Origin: Hemibagrus wyckioides
Taxonomy: Eukaryota; Chordata; Actinopteri; Siluriformes; Bagridae
Length of the DNA: 64,000 bases
Direction: 5' to 3'
Assembly: GCF_019097595.1 (NCBI RefSeq)
Contig: NC_080716.1
Span: 34,103,401-34,167,400 of the forward strand
Position 1 is the first letter of the stretch. Each line of letters begins with the position of its first letter. The notes beneath the pieces were generated by a model, which saw only the letters and a program-made list of their open reading frames with translations, made no database searches and was not told where the DNA came from. Both the position numbers and the translations under genes were made by a program. Shown here piece after piece: positions 1 through 10,600 of the stretch.

Positions 1-101
1 TTTAGGACAATATTAAATGCAGTTTGGTTTCTTTTCTGTCATAATCACCTGGAATAAACTTTGAAATGAAAGAAATAACTTTTTTTAAATTTCTTTAATA
101 G

Positions 102-148
102 CTCACACTGATGAAGACAGAATTGAGAATGCAGTCATAGAGGAGTGA
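102..148 (+). CDS. Possible terminal coding exon of an upstream gene
   Basis: A T-rich stretch ending in TTTCTTTAATAG is followed by 47 bp that, read with one incoming base, encode an acidic C-terminus ending ...DRIENAVIEE and a TGA stop at 146-148. This has the look of a short last exon with an acceptor site at 100-101. Downstream, 149-650 is AT-rich with no gene, and AATAAA-type hexamers near 635-640 could serve polyadenylation. No domain can be recognised in 15 residues, the rest of the gene would lie left of the window, and a chance open stretch of this length is quite possible. Low confidence. Confidence 0.25.
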
Positions 149-689
149 ACAAAGTTCATCTATAAAAAAGAGGATATATTTACTGGAAAAACAATTTCAG
201 AATTTCTTCTCCTTTATGGTTTTGTGTGGATTTTAAAATAATACTGATTTCTAATTTTAATATCCTGCTATTATTTTCTCAGCATCTTATAGACACCCTC
301 ACTCTTCTGAATGGATTTGTTTAGCTAAAGCCTGTAAACCTCCTCATGAGGTGAAAGTGATCATGTGTGTAGTGTTCAATAAGCCCTACATCCAGCTTTG
401 TATGCAATATAAAAACAAGTTTATTGACTGTTATCTAAAATATGGTGCTGAACTAATATTGTGTTTTGAGTTTTCTCAGTACTGCTGTTTTATTTTATTT
501 CTCTATCTGGTTAAATAACGAGTAGACTTAAAATCCCAGTTAGATTTTGATGTTAGATTTGTTTGACTTTTCAGCTGTGTGAACTTTAATTGTAGTTGTT
601 TGAGGAGATTTATGGATGAAATGTTTTATCAGTTAAATAAATACATCATTATCAGTTCACTGCTGCTATATTGTTGTCTTTTCATTGTC
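149..689. other. AT-rich stretch, possible 3' UTR
   Basis: No coding potential or known repeat recognised. It could be the 3' untranslated region of the candidate exon just upstream; GTTAAATAAATAC near 634 offers a plausible poly(A) signal. Confidence 0.2.
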
Positions 690-760
690 TCATAATGTTT
701 CTTGTCTCCTGCTGTAACATTGGAATTTCCTCCGTGGGATTAATAAAGTTTTATCTTAAA
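690..760 (+). mobile_element. Non-LTR retrotransposon 3' end remnant
   Basis: The stretch ending TTCCTCCGTGGGATTAATAAAG followed by TTTTATCTT has the form of the 3' terminus of many fish LINEs, which end in ...GGGATTAATAAAGTATCTATC. Only the tail is present. Clade cannot be assigned. Confidence 0.35.
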
Positions 761-765
761 GACAG

Positions 766-1836
766 CTAACTCGATCCTGCAGTATTATTCAGTGTCAGTA
801 GAGGATCTCAGTGCAGTAAAGGTCAGGAGTAAATGAGGAATCAAACAGAAGTGTTGTTACTCTTTCTGCATGTCTACACACTGGTACACTGATGTACAGG
901 ACTAACACAACACTGAAAACCAATCAGGAAATCAACATTACAGCCAATCAAAAGCTACTCATGAAGTGAAGTACATGGTTTCAGTGTAAAACTCTGCTAG
1001 ACAACATCATCATAAGTGCATTTCTTCCCAGTCCTGGCAGAGGGAGTAAGACAGTCAGGGTTAGAGGTTTGTAAATCAAGCTTAGACCTAAATCAGTGTT
1101 GTATATGAGCACTAACACGGTCTACAGAATTGGGGTGAATTGTTGCTAGATGTCTGTAGTGAAGAACATCACACACTTCCTCTAAGGAAAAACTAACATG
1201 AAAATAATTCTTGTATATTTTACTGTATTAATTAACATTAAATCCTGTTTGTTACTCTGAGACCATGCTACACCGACAGCAGCCAGCAGAGGGCAGCAGT
1301 GGTGCACACAGTGATAGCAGGAGAACAAATTACAGACTTCTCCAGCATGATGAACCTGGATTTCCTGAACCTGTCCAGCAGTATACTTAAGACCAGACTT
1401 TGACACAGCCCTTTGCTACACCTTTGTAGAGGAGTGACAGATGTTATGTTGGTGAAGACTCTCTGTACAAGAATGATGACTCCGCTGTAATAAAATATCA
1501 GAGCAAGGATGTTTATTTACAGTGTCTGTGATGTACAAATAATCCAAAAGTGAACCACAATATCTTAATATATAATAAAAAAGAGAATAATATACACCTT
1601 CCAAACAGAGATCTGTTATGAGCCAATCAGAAAAGATTTGTGTAGGGAAGAGACTGGTGTGAGAATAATGTGCTCCAGAACTGTGTAGAGTGTTGAAAAG
1701 TGCTGAAATGAGTTAAAATAAGGATTTCTTTGAGAATATTTCCATGTATCCAGTTACTAAACCATAAGTAAAGACTTTAGACTCGTTGTTACGAGCGGAC
1801 GTCATTAACTGGGACTCCAGGTCACTGGTGTTTAGT
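766..1836. other. Intergenic, nothing recognised
   Basis: No ORF with recognisable protein similarity, no tandem repeat and no clear transposon end seen on either strand. Short minus-strand open frames near 1182-1604 look like chance. Confidence 0.4.
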
Positions 1837-2115
1837 CAAGTAGCTTTTATTGTCATTTGAAGCACATACAGCTGGTACAGTACACAGTAACATGAAACAA
1901 CGTTCCTCCAGGACCATGGTGCTACATACAACACACAACTACAGGAGACAACACAGAACTAAGTTCACTACACAGACCTACACAGTACTACATAAAGTGC
2001 ATGTGTGTAAACAGTGCAAGACAGTACAGTACAGTACAATAACTGACCAGGGACAGTGCAGCACTGACCACTACACAGTTTTGTAATGAATAAAGTGCAA
2101 TAGTAAAATGCTGTG
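1837..2115 (-). mobile_element. L2-type LINE 3' UTR remnant
   Basis: The reverse complement of 1837-1930 reads from TATGTAGCACCATGGTCCTGG to GACAATAAAAGCTACTTG, and it closely matches the + strand 3' end of the L2 fragment at 16550-16650 (same order: GTAGCACCAGGTCCTGGAG, TGTTTCAT, TACTG, TATGTGCTT, AATAACAATAAAGCTTCTTG). It is therefore the 3' end of the same LINE family inserted in antisense. The 5' limit (high coordinate) is approximate. Confidence 0.65.
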
Positions 2116-2501
2116 GATGTAAACACAATACACAGTTAACAGAAAAACAGATCATTGCGTTTTGTTATAGTGCAAATTGTCCAAAAATTATGAAAACAAT
2201 CAAAATTAACTCACGCTGCAGTCGATAACAAACAAATAAATACCAATCCCTCTCTCTCTCACTGCTGCATGATTAAGGAGATCTGAAGCATGTTGTTTGA
2301 TCATTTCCTCGGCTGTGTCTTTGCTCCATTTCATTACTGCAGCTGCAAAAGAGGATATTTCATAAATGTAAACAATAATAAACATTTTGCAATGCTACTG
2401 TACATGTCTGGTCCTGAAACACTTCCAGTGTCGTCATTTTTAAATCACAGATCTTTTTTCCATGTACAGATCACAGAGATATAGCCACAAACTCGTATAT
2501 A
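2116..2501. other. Intergenic, nothing recognised
   Basis: AT-rich, with a short pyrimidine run (CTCTCTCTC) near 2250. No gene or repeat end identified. Confidence 0.35.
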
Positions 2502-2994
2502 CACTGATCAGGTATAACATTGTGAGCAGTGAGAGGTGAAGTGAATAAGACTGATGATCTCCTCATCATGGCACCTGTTAGTGGGGGGGATATATTAGGC
2601 AGCAAGTGAACATTTTGTCCTCAAAGTGGATGTTAGAAGCAGGAGAAATGGACAGGATTTAAGCGAATTTGACCAAAAGGGCCAAATTGTGATGGCTAGA
2701 CCGCTGGATCAGAGCATCTCCAAAACTACAGCTCTTGGGGTGTTCCTGGTCTGCAGTGGTCAGTATCTATCAAAAGTAAGGCTGAAACGATTCCTCCAGT
2801 AACTTGAGTAATTCGAATACAAAAAAAACCACTGAGGCAAATTAGTTGCCTCGAAACTTTGTTTAGTCCATTTATTGTAGCTACACTACAATTCATTTCA
2901 CACTAAAACAGACAGAAAACTCTGTAGAGTGTGATTACTGTAAGACTGAACTGGTGTACCACAGCACTACAAGTTCCATACTTCAACATCTCAA

Positions 2995-3433
2995 CACGGT
3001 GAAGTTAGTGTGATATTCGGATATTAGACATCCGGAAGCGGTATTTTAGGGACCGTCGACAAATAAAAATCAGTGAAGACATATTTTGGGATAACAAGAG
3101 GTGTACCTCGTGGAGGTTTCCGGTTAGATTATTTTGGTACTAGTTTTGGGTCACATGACCTAGAAGGTATTGAAGTGATAGTGATTTTTTTTTAATTAAA
3201 AAACAAATAATTCCAAATTACTATCTATTAAGTTATTATTAATAAATTAACAAAATCAGCATGCAGTGACACATGGCATATGTAAATTTAAGAAGAAATT
3301 AGAATAACTGGGGCACGTAGCCAGGTAAGTAACAAGTACCACATTTCAGTCGTACAGAAATTTGTAGACGGTCCCTAAAATACTGCTTCTGAATGTCTGT
3401 CTAATGTCCGAATATCAAACTAACTTCACCGTG
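2995..3433. mobile_element. MITE with ~65-70-bp inverted repeats inside the hAT element
   Basis: The left arm begins CACGGTGAAGTTAGTGTGAT and runs to the GGGACCGTC near 3058. The right arm (about 3365-3433) is its reverse complement with a few mismatches, ending ACTAACTTCACCGTG. Flanks are TCAA (2991-2994) and TTAA (3434-3437), compatible with a TTAA target as used by piggyBac-like elements, with one substitution. The interior has no ORF. Superfamily assignment is tentative. Confidence 0.6.
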
Positions 3434-4261
3434 TTAATCTCTCATTCACACACAGTCCCCGCTTTAAGCCCACGGAGTAGACACAAGCTTCACACTTCAC
3501 TTAGATCAATATGAACGTTCACAAATTAAGGCCGGTATAAATGTATGTGGATTGTAGGTACATGTAGTGACTATTTAAGATCATAAATCAGTATGGTGGC
3601 TAGTTATGATGTCCCTAATTTAGCTACATTTTGTGAAAGCCTAAGCGTCATTCATTTTGATAGCCTCACTCTCTCTCTCTGTCACACACACACACACAGA
3701 CACACACAGAGGGTTTATTCAACAAATAACTAATTTCATGTTACAGAAAAATGTGTTAAGTAATTTGATGTGTATGGACTCTTGTTCTTCTTCCAAGTTT
3801 CCTTCCTGTCCACTAATTTTTGCCTCTTACAAAAACCACAAAGTCTTCCAGGAGGACAGTAAAGGCTTATGTCCTGCTTGAGCTGTAGTTAGACTGAAAC
3901 GTCAAAATTAGGCTGGACAACATAAATGCAATGTTTAGGTATTATTATTATTATTAGTATTTTGTTTTAGATTGTACTAATTTACCTTCTTTTGTAGTAA
4001 TTAGGTTTTTTTTTAATTTATATATTTGTATTTGCATTTTGAATGACAATTAGATGCACTAAATAGGTTTAGATTTTATTTTCATTTTTGTAAACAGGAA
4101 ACAACTTAGTTGTTCATTTTAAGAGACCTGTCTTATTTTCTCTTACATATTTAGTATTCCTCTTTAATAAAGAAAAAGTACTTTTTATCCGATTACTTGA
4201 TTAATCGATGGAATAATCGGTAGAATACTCGATTACTAAAATAATCGATATCTGTAGCCCT
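3434..4261. other. Remainder of hAT interior
   Basis: Holds a short CACACA run near 3683-3708 and AT-rich sequence, ending in the subterminal AATCGAT/ATCGATT repeats near 4190-4250. No intact coding region. Confidence 0.4.
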
Positions 4262-4737
4262 AATCAAAAGTGGAACAGGGAAAAGGAAGGAACAGTGGTG
4301 AACCGGCGACAGGGTCATGGGCGGTCAAGGCTCATTGATGCACGTGGGGAGAGAAGGCTGACCCGTGTGATCCGATCCAACAGACGAGCTACTGTTCCTC
4401 AAACTGCTGAAGAAGTTAATGCTGGTTCTGATAGAAAGGGGTCAGAATACACAGTGCATCACAGTTTGTTGTGTATGGGGATGCATGGCCACAGACCAGT
4501 CAGGGTGCCCATGCTGACCCCTGTGCACCACTGAACGCATCCAACAATGAGCATCAGATCTCGACCACGGAGCAATGGAAGAAGGTGTCCTGGTCAGATG
4601 AATCACATTTTCTTTTACATCACATGGATGGGAAGGTGTGTGTGCGTTGCTTACCTGGGGAACACATAGCACCAGGATGCACTATGGGAAAAGTAAAGCC
4701 AGCGGTGGTCAGTGCAGATACATCCACACGTGTATAT

Positions 4738-5298
4738 CAGGGCTGGACATTAACGCTTGTCTGGGGCACGTGGTTTAATTTCATACTAATGTCATAAGTA
4801 CCATGGAATATTTTACAATATTTAACAAGAGTAGTTTTGCAGTGTAAATACATTCATGTACTGCTAATTCATCTCCAGATTTCTCACTTCACTGCTGAAA
4901 TCCAGGAATCACCTTGTGGGTTTTTTTTTTGGAATCTAAAGACTTTTCTTAGTTAGTTCCAGGTTTAAGAGAGAATCCAAACACTGAACAACACAGTCTT
5001 AATTTGAATGTTGATATTTTTAATCACATGATAAATAAATGATATCAGTATCAATTAGTACTGGTCCTGACTGACTCACCCGAGTTAAATGATCCGATTC
5101 CGCATATTAACTCATGATTCATGAGTCCGAGGTCTAAATTAACCCCATTCTTATTTTTTTGTGAAACAATTCAGAACATTATATATTATACTTTAACATT
5201 AATGCAGTTATTAAACATATCAGAGAAAAAAGAAGTTAGAAAGAAACAAATGAACAAATGTGCTTCCAGGGGAACGAGAGAGACAGAGAGAGAGAAAA
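4738..5298. other. Intergenic; possible start of another hAT-like element
   Basis: The string CAGGGCTGGACATTAACG at 4738 resembles a known fish DNA-transposon terminus, but I found no matching inverted end downstream. Otherwise AT-rich sequence with no gene, followed by the minisatellite. Confidence 0.25.
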
Positions 5299-5760
5299 AT
5301 TCAGCTGATTCTCAGTGGACTCGCGGAGCCGGGTTATAGACCGATTCAGCTGATTCTCAGTGGACTCGTGGAGTCGGGTTATAGACCGATTCAGCTGATT
5401 CTCAGTGGACTCGTGGAGTCGGGTTATAGACCGATTCAGCTGATTCTCAGTGGACTCGTGGAGTCGGGTTATAGACCGATTCAGCTGATTCTCAGTGGAC
5501 TCGCGGAGCCGGGTTATAGACTGATTCAGCTGATTCTCAGTGGACTTGTGGAGTCGGGTTATAGACCGATTCAGCTGATTCTCAGTGGACTTGTGGAGTC
5601 GGGTTATAGACCGATTCAGCTGATTCTCAGTGGACTCGTGGAGTCGGGTTATAGACCGATTCAGCTGATTCTCAGTGGACTCGCGGAGCCGGGTTATAGA
5701 CTGATTCAGCTGATTCTCAGTGGACTCGTGGAGTCGGGTTATAGACCGATTCAGCTGAGA
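5299..5760. repeat. 45-bp minisatellite, about 10 copies
   Basis: Ten nearly identical 45-bp units beginning with CTGATTCTCAGTGGACTC and containing GTCGGGTTATAGACCGATT. Units fall into two main types, CTCGTGGAGTCGGG and CTCGCGGAGCCGGG. Because 45 is a multiple of three, one + strand frame stays open through the array as a 15-residue repeat, but there is no sign of a gene around it. Confidence 0.9.
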
Positions 5761-5974
5761 ATCTTACGTTTAGTCTCAGCACCTCCAAAGTGCATGATTC
5801 TTAAATGCTGATTAATAGATAATATTAAGTTATAGTTATACTTTTTGCAAATTTAGCATTTTTGTTCAGTATTTAAGATATTTATTTTTATTCCATTTGG
5901 ATACTTTTACTTTTAACATATTTCATTTTTGGTTAATATAACTGATTTGCACATTTTTATATTTGTGATAAAGT

Positions 5975-6009
<35 letters not shown>

Positions 6010-6540
6010 CACTGGTATGGTAAGTCTTGATTCTGTACTAATTAAATTATTATAGTGTATAATCACCTGCATTAATCCCACCATTCAATCACTATATATA
6101 TTTCCCAGCATGATTAGAGTTTGTACAGGAAACGAGGGCTATTAAAGAATCACTGAATCACTGATTCGATTCATTTCAGTGAGTGACTCAACGAGACCCG
6201 AGTCTTTAAAAAGAATCGTTTTTACTACCGCTAGTCCGCAACAACTAACCGGAAACCTCCAAGCACCAAACACGTCACTTCCGTAAACCCAATAATAACC
6301 GTTTAAATAGTCTCTATGTGTAAAAACACCTGTATTCATACACCAAGTCCACATATTAGTATAAAATATCAAGGTTTGAATCCCTTGTACACAACTGTAC
6401 TCTAACCTGCTGCGACACGCTGCTCTGACCAAAAGAGGACAAAATTAAAACATCTATCCAACAGCTAGCTTTGTCCCATCATGGTAACTAGCTACCGTTA
6501 GCTAAACGCTGGTTTCAGTCAGAGTTAGCGTTAGGAGCTA
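5761..6540. other. Intergenic with (TG)n
   Basis: A (TG)15 run occupies about 5979-6008. The stretch 6140-6260 has motifs such as GAATCACTGAATCACTGATT. No gene recognised. Confidence 0.4.
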
Positions 6541-6834
6541 ACCGGGCATTACTTTAGAAAACTGCCATAGCAGAAGAAAATATTCCCAACTGTAACGGTG
6601 CCGTTAGCTCGTTTCTGCTTGATTTAACATGACCGTCATGTAGGACGGCTAACGTGCTAGCTAGCTAACCTAGCACCAACATTTGTAGCTAGCTAACATT
6701 AGCCCTAATGCTAGCTCGACGTGTTAGTTGCCTAGCGCTTAGTTATTTAGACAAAGCTTGTTCAGTCTCTTCTGCTAACGTTACAGTTGTGAGGATTTTC
6801 TTCTGCTGTGGCAGTTTTCAAAAGTAATGCCGGT
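6541..6834. repeat. Imperfect 55-bp inverted repeat (fold-back)
   Basis: Left arm 6541-6596 (from ACCGGGCATTACTTTAGAAAAC to CCAACTGTAAC) is the reverse complement, with about six mismatches, of the right arm 6780-6834 (GTTACAGTTGTG to AAGTAATGCCGGT). The 183-bp loop is rich in GCTAGC/TAGCTAAC motifs. It may be a MITE or an old inverted duplication; no target duplication was identified. Confidence 0.65.
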
Positions 6835-7180
6835 GTTGTGTCCAACTCTGTTTGGGGATCTGTTTCCCCCTAGCCCCGCCCCCGGACATACTTTCTTCCA
6901 GAAGTCTACAATATAAAGCTAACACTAAGTACATTTATAATCGGAACTTAGTTGATCTTACCTTAAGTGTCTTCAACTATCTGGATGAGTTGTGACTTTT
7001 GTCTTGCTGTAACACGGTCCTGACAAGAGCAGAACATCACATGGACTACAAGCAGGAGACTCGAGCATGGAGGGGAACCGCCGTCTGATCTGAACTGCGC
7101 ATGCGCGAGGGACCGCTATATACGGCAATTCTACTTTCACGAACTCGATAGTTATGATTACATTTTCATAGGAGGATGGC
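6835..7180. promoter_or_regulatory. CpG-rich promoter-like patch with GC box and NRF1-type palindrome
   Basis: Contains a GC box GCCCCGCCCCC at 6873-6883 and the palindrome TGCGCATGCGC at 7096-7106, the consensus for NRF1. CpG density is higher than in the surrounding DNA. It lies about 0.5 kb upstream of receptor exon 1, but no exon could be attached on either strand, so it may be a promoter, a CpG-island relic, or part of a transposon. Function is inferred from motifs only. Confidence 0.3.
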
Positions 7181-7480
7181 ATTGACTAGGTTTTTATTTT
7201 AATTTAGTTTTTGAAAGATTCAAGAACAATTGTCAAAGAATCAAACAACTTGGACAGTACACTATAACAGCAATATGAACATTATGCTATGACAGACAAC
7301 CACACACCACAACTGACAATAACAATATTTGAAATGAATTGATTGTTCATATTTCTAATTCATGCACCTGTTGTACACGTCCCTAGACATAAAAACAAAT
7401 AAAAAAACTCCTATCCAGACAGTCAAATACCAAACCAATTATCTACACTCAAGAGGGGACATAGTCAGACATTGTGGTGG
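7181..7480. other. Intergenic, duplicated upstream of the second gene copy
   Basis: Part of this stretch (about 7255-7290, ACACTATAACAGCAATATGAAC...) reappears at 57930-57965 upstream of the second receptor copy, marking the left part of the duplicated segment. No coding content. Confidence 0.5.
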
Positions 7481-7482
7481 GT

Positions 7483-7522
<40 letters not shown>

Positions 7523-7603
7523 TAGAAAACAGGAAGTGGTAAAGTGCTAAAGCTTTAACTCACACCTCTGCTCTGTCAGTCAGTCAGTCATTAGAGGGAC
7601 AGG
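7481..7603 (+). promoter_or_regulatory. Receptor gene 1 proximal promoter and 5' UTR
   Basis: A (CT)n tract is followed by AGGAAGTG at 7531-7538, an ETS/PU.1-type core, then TGCTAAAGCTTTAA and CAGTCAGTCAGTCATTAGAGGG directly before the ATG at 7604. The same elements in the same order, with AGGAAGTG also exactly 73 bp before the ATG, occur at 58327 in the second gene. There is no obvious TATA box. PU.1 sites in TATA-less promoters are known for myeloid genes; use here is inferred. Confidence 0.5.
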
Positions 7604-7634
7604 ATGGAGCTCAGTCCACTCTCTGTGATGCTCT
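7604..7634 (+). CDS. Receptor exon 1 (start of signal peptide)
   Basis: Encodes [10 protein letters not shown] plus one base of the next codon, followed by the donor GTGAGT. The start is fixed by the identical exon and flanks at 58400 and by joining in frame to a 36-bp second signal exon, a split-leader arrangement seen in the Fc receptor family. Confidence 0.8.
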
Positions 7635-10600
7635 GTGAGTAAATGTTCTCTTTGTGTCTTCATTAGAGTGAGTGGTGGGGTATAAAGTTGTTCATCTGCA
7701 GTCTGAATGTCCTGAGTGATGATCTTATTGTGTGATTAGGACATTGTGTGTACTTCAGCATGACTGCTCAGGTGTATTGTGTATTGTTGGAATCTGTACC
7801 TGATGGTCATCTTCTGCTGGTGTTTGCTGTATACAGAAAGGTTTTAACAAAACCATGTTAGCTTTAACTAGACTAGAGAAAATGCGTTATAACCTACATT
7901 TCCATTTTTATTACTATTATAGTCTGTGCAGGAAAACATGTTCACTCTAATACACACTAATTCCAAACTAATGACCAGACCATTTTTAAAAAATAATCAC
8001 AAATCTTTATTATTTTTATGTTAAAAATAAGGGCAATAATTGTGCAGAAACAAACACTTCTCATTAGTCCTGTACACACAGAGCAGTGACCATGTTAGAG
8101 GCCTGAGAAAAGACAGCAGGGAGCGGATGTGGTTTATTTTCTATTTTCTTTTAGTAATGCGATTTCAGCTGTGAAACAGAGGAGGAGGTGTGAAGATGGA
8201 CGTGTGAAAGCAACAACTAACTTTTAAATGTTGATAACAGATAGATTTAACTCCACTGACATCATCAAACTCTTTTAAAGTCAGAAGCAGTCAGTTGGAG
8301 ACAAAACAACTATTCAGAGTGATAAGATGTAAGAAGATGCCATCACTGGCCATTTTATTAGGAACGCTATACTATCACTGTTACTGGGATATAAATAAAT
8401 ATTCTTATTTAAAAGGTTAGGAGATTTCATACTTTTTGCTATTCATCATCATGTGAAGCAATTTTTCAGATAGGAAGCTACAGTGGTCGTCTATGCCAGG
8501 AATATTGTTTATACAATTAATGATAATGAATTTATAAGTTATCTTTAGAAAAATTGTAAAAAGAACATATTGCGGTGCTCAGGTTTGCTCAGGACTACTA
8601 GTGATGCTCCCCAAAATGAGAAGAACCTAAAAACATGCAAGCTGTGCTGTGATCAACTCATATAATCATTAAACAATCTTCAGGGTTCATTTCATTTTAT
8701 TTATGGTTAATGAATCTGAAGTCTGTCCTGGGGACATTAACATGTGAAACTTTGAAGCATCTCAGTGACCTTTTAAGATGAAAATATTTGCACATTGCAT
8801 GCATTTAAGTTGTTGATGTGATGCTTATTTCTGAGCCTATAACCTGCATCATGCAGTAAAAATTAAGATGCATTAGACCCATTGTCCAGTTTTCAAATTG
8901 TCAATTTGTGTGAGGCTGTGTCCAGTCTGGGCTTTGCTTCCTTTTCTTGTCTGACAGCAGTGATCTTCTGCGGTTGTGGTCTATCCAAAGTTCCATATTT
9001 TCTGCATTCTGAGATTCTTTTATTCAGTGCTCTTTTGAGGAGCAGAGGTACTAGCATGTGGTAGTGAAGCGGAAGGTTCCAGAAGGACAAAGACAGAACT
9101 TAACTTACTGCCCTGAACATGCCCCATGATACTCAACCTGAGCTCCACGAGGGTGAGGAGCGCTTGCTGCCACCTGATTGATTGATAGTGTTAGAGGCCT
9201 GCGGTGGGCCGTCAGGGCCAGCAAGGCCTTCTCTACTGGCCTAAACAGCAGTGATCTGAATCACTGACTTGCATTTTAATATATTTAATATATTTTTCCA
9301 TGAATGTGTATTAAATTATTCCCGATATTCTATTCTCTACATTTCATAGCTTTTCTCTCGTTGTGCTGCTCCCAGTAGTGTATATTTATGATAAGAGTAT
9401 TTATCCGATCATATTTCAGCCAGTGGCTGACATCATGTGTTGCCAGAGTGAAAGAAATCTGCCTTAAGGCCTTCAGAATCAATAGTGCAGGCGCCCGGAG
9501 CTTAAAATAAGTGGCAATGAAATTGTTACATTAACCAATAAGATTTCGAGTTGGCGTCACTGGGGCCATCTAGCAGGCATACGATTACGTCAGCAATTTC
9601 CCGTCCTTTGATTGGATAACTGGAGTAGTCAGAGGCAGTGAACCGCACAAACTAAATAAAGTATATATATTTTAACTCACAATGGCTGACAGAGGAGAAG
9701 AAATCGATTTGGTCTCAGACATCCTTACAAATGCATTTTCAAGGTAGACTGTAATAAAATGGACTATTCCTTGTGAGGTGTGAAATACTGTAGCCTAATT
9801 TCTTTTTTACTTTGCTATTTAATGATTGAATAGTATCTATTGTCGTAGCGTCATAATGATGGTATAGAGGTGGATTAATTCAGGAAGGACACCAGTGAAG
9901 GCCTAGGTGTGAAATGCACGGCCCACCACTGGAGGCCTGAGAGGGCAGAGAGCAGGTCACTGGTGCAAATTCAGCTGTGAAGAAGGGTGTCTGGGGGGTG
10001 AGGGAGGTGAAGTGTGAAGATGTACGTGTGAAAGCAGTTGTTAACTTTTAACTTCTGATAATGTGCTTAAATTTAACTCCACTGACATCACTGAAATCTT
10101 TAAAGACACACTGAAAATCACCATTTACAGTCAGAGACACAGCAGAGTCAGCTGGAGACAAACCAGTTATTCAGTGTGATGATATTTCTGATCATACCCT
10201 CACTGGCCACTTTATTAGGGTTATTATTATCTATTATCCTATTACTGGAACACTATACTATTATCATTACTGGTTATATTATATATGGGCAATAAGGATA
10301 CTATGATACTATTACAAAAGAATACACAATATGAATAATAATTCTTATTTAAAAATTCAGGTTTCGTCATTTTTGCTATTCATCATCCTCAGAAACTTTT
10401 TCCTGGTCAGAAGCTGCAGTGCTCGCCTATAGAATGAATTTAAGTTGGGAATGCTGGTGCAGCAGGTTGTGTTATCTCTAAAAAGAAAGTGTAAAAAGAA
10501 TATATTGTGGTGCTCAGGTTTGCTCTGGACCACTAGTGATGTTCCTCACATGAGAAGAAGGTGCTGTGCTGTGATCAACTTCAGGAAACATTTTATACTG

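Larger units (their letters stand above)
2777..4262. mobile_element. Non-autonomous hAT-type DNA transposon with 8-bp TSD
   Basis: The 1486-bp insert is flanked by a perfect 8-bp direct repeat ATCAAAAG (2769-2776 and 4263-4270), exactly restoring the interrupted Tc1 sequence when removed. The left end reads TAAGGCTGAAACGATTCCTC and the right end reads, reverse-complemented, TAGGGCTACAGATATCGATT; these imperfect inverted termini with repeated AATCGAT motifs, and the 8-bp duplication, are typical of the hAT superfamily. No transposase ORF remains. It contains a smaller fold-back insertion at 2995-3433. Confidence 0.8.
2502..4717 (+). mobile_element. Decayed Tc1-like transposon, split by a hAT element
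   Basis: The left end follows a TA and starts CACTGATCAGGTATAACAT, a fish Tc1-like terminus. Conceptual translation gives typical Tc1 transposase pieces: a helix-turn-helix region (..[21 protein letters not shown]..), then after the interruption ..EQWKKVSWSDESHF.., which carries the first catalytic Asp of the DDE triad, and ..CLPGEHIAPGC... The reading frame is broken by several stops and shifts. The copy is interrupted at 2777-4262 by another element and fades out near 4717, so the second catalytic Asp, the Glu and the right terminus are missing. Not functional. Confidence 0.75.

Noticed and set aside
5260..5811. 183-codon repetitive open frame
   Set aside because: It exists only because the minisatellite unit is 45 bp. 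No start context, promoter, splice sites or recognisable domain support a gene.
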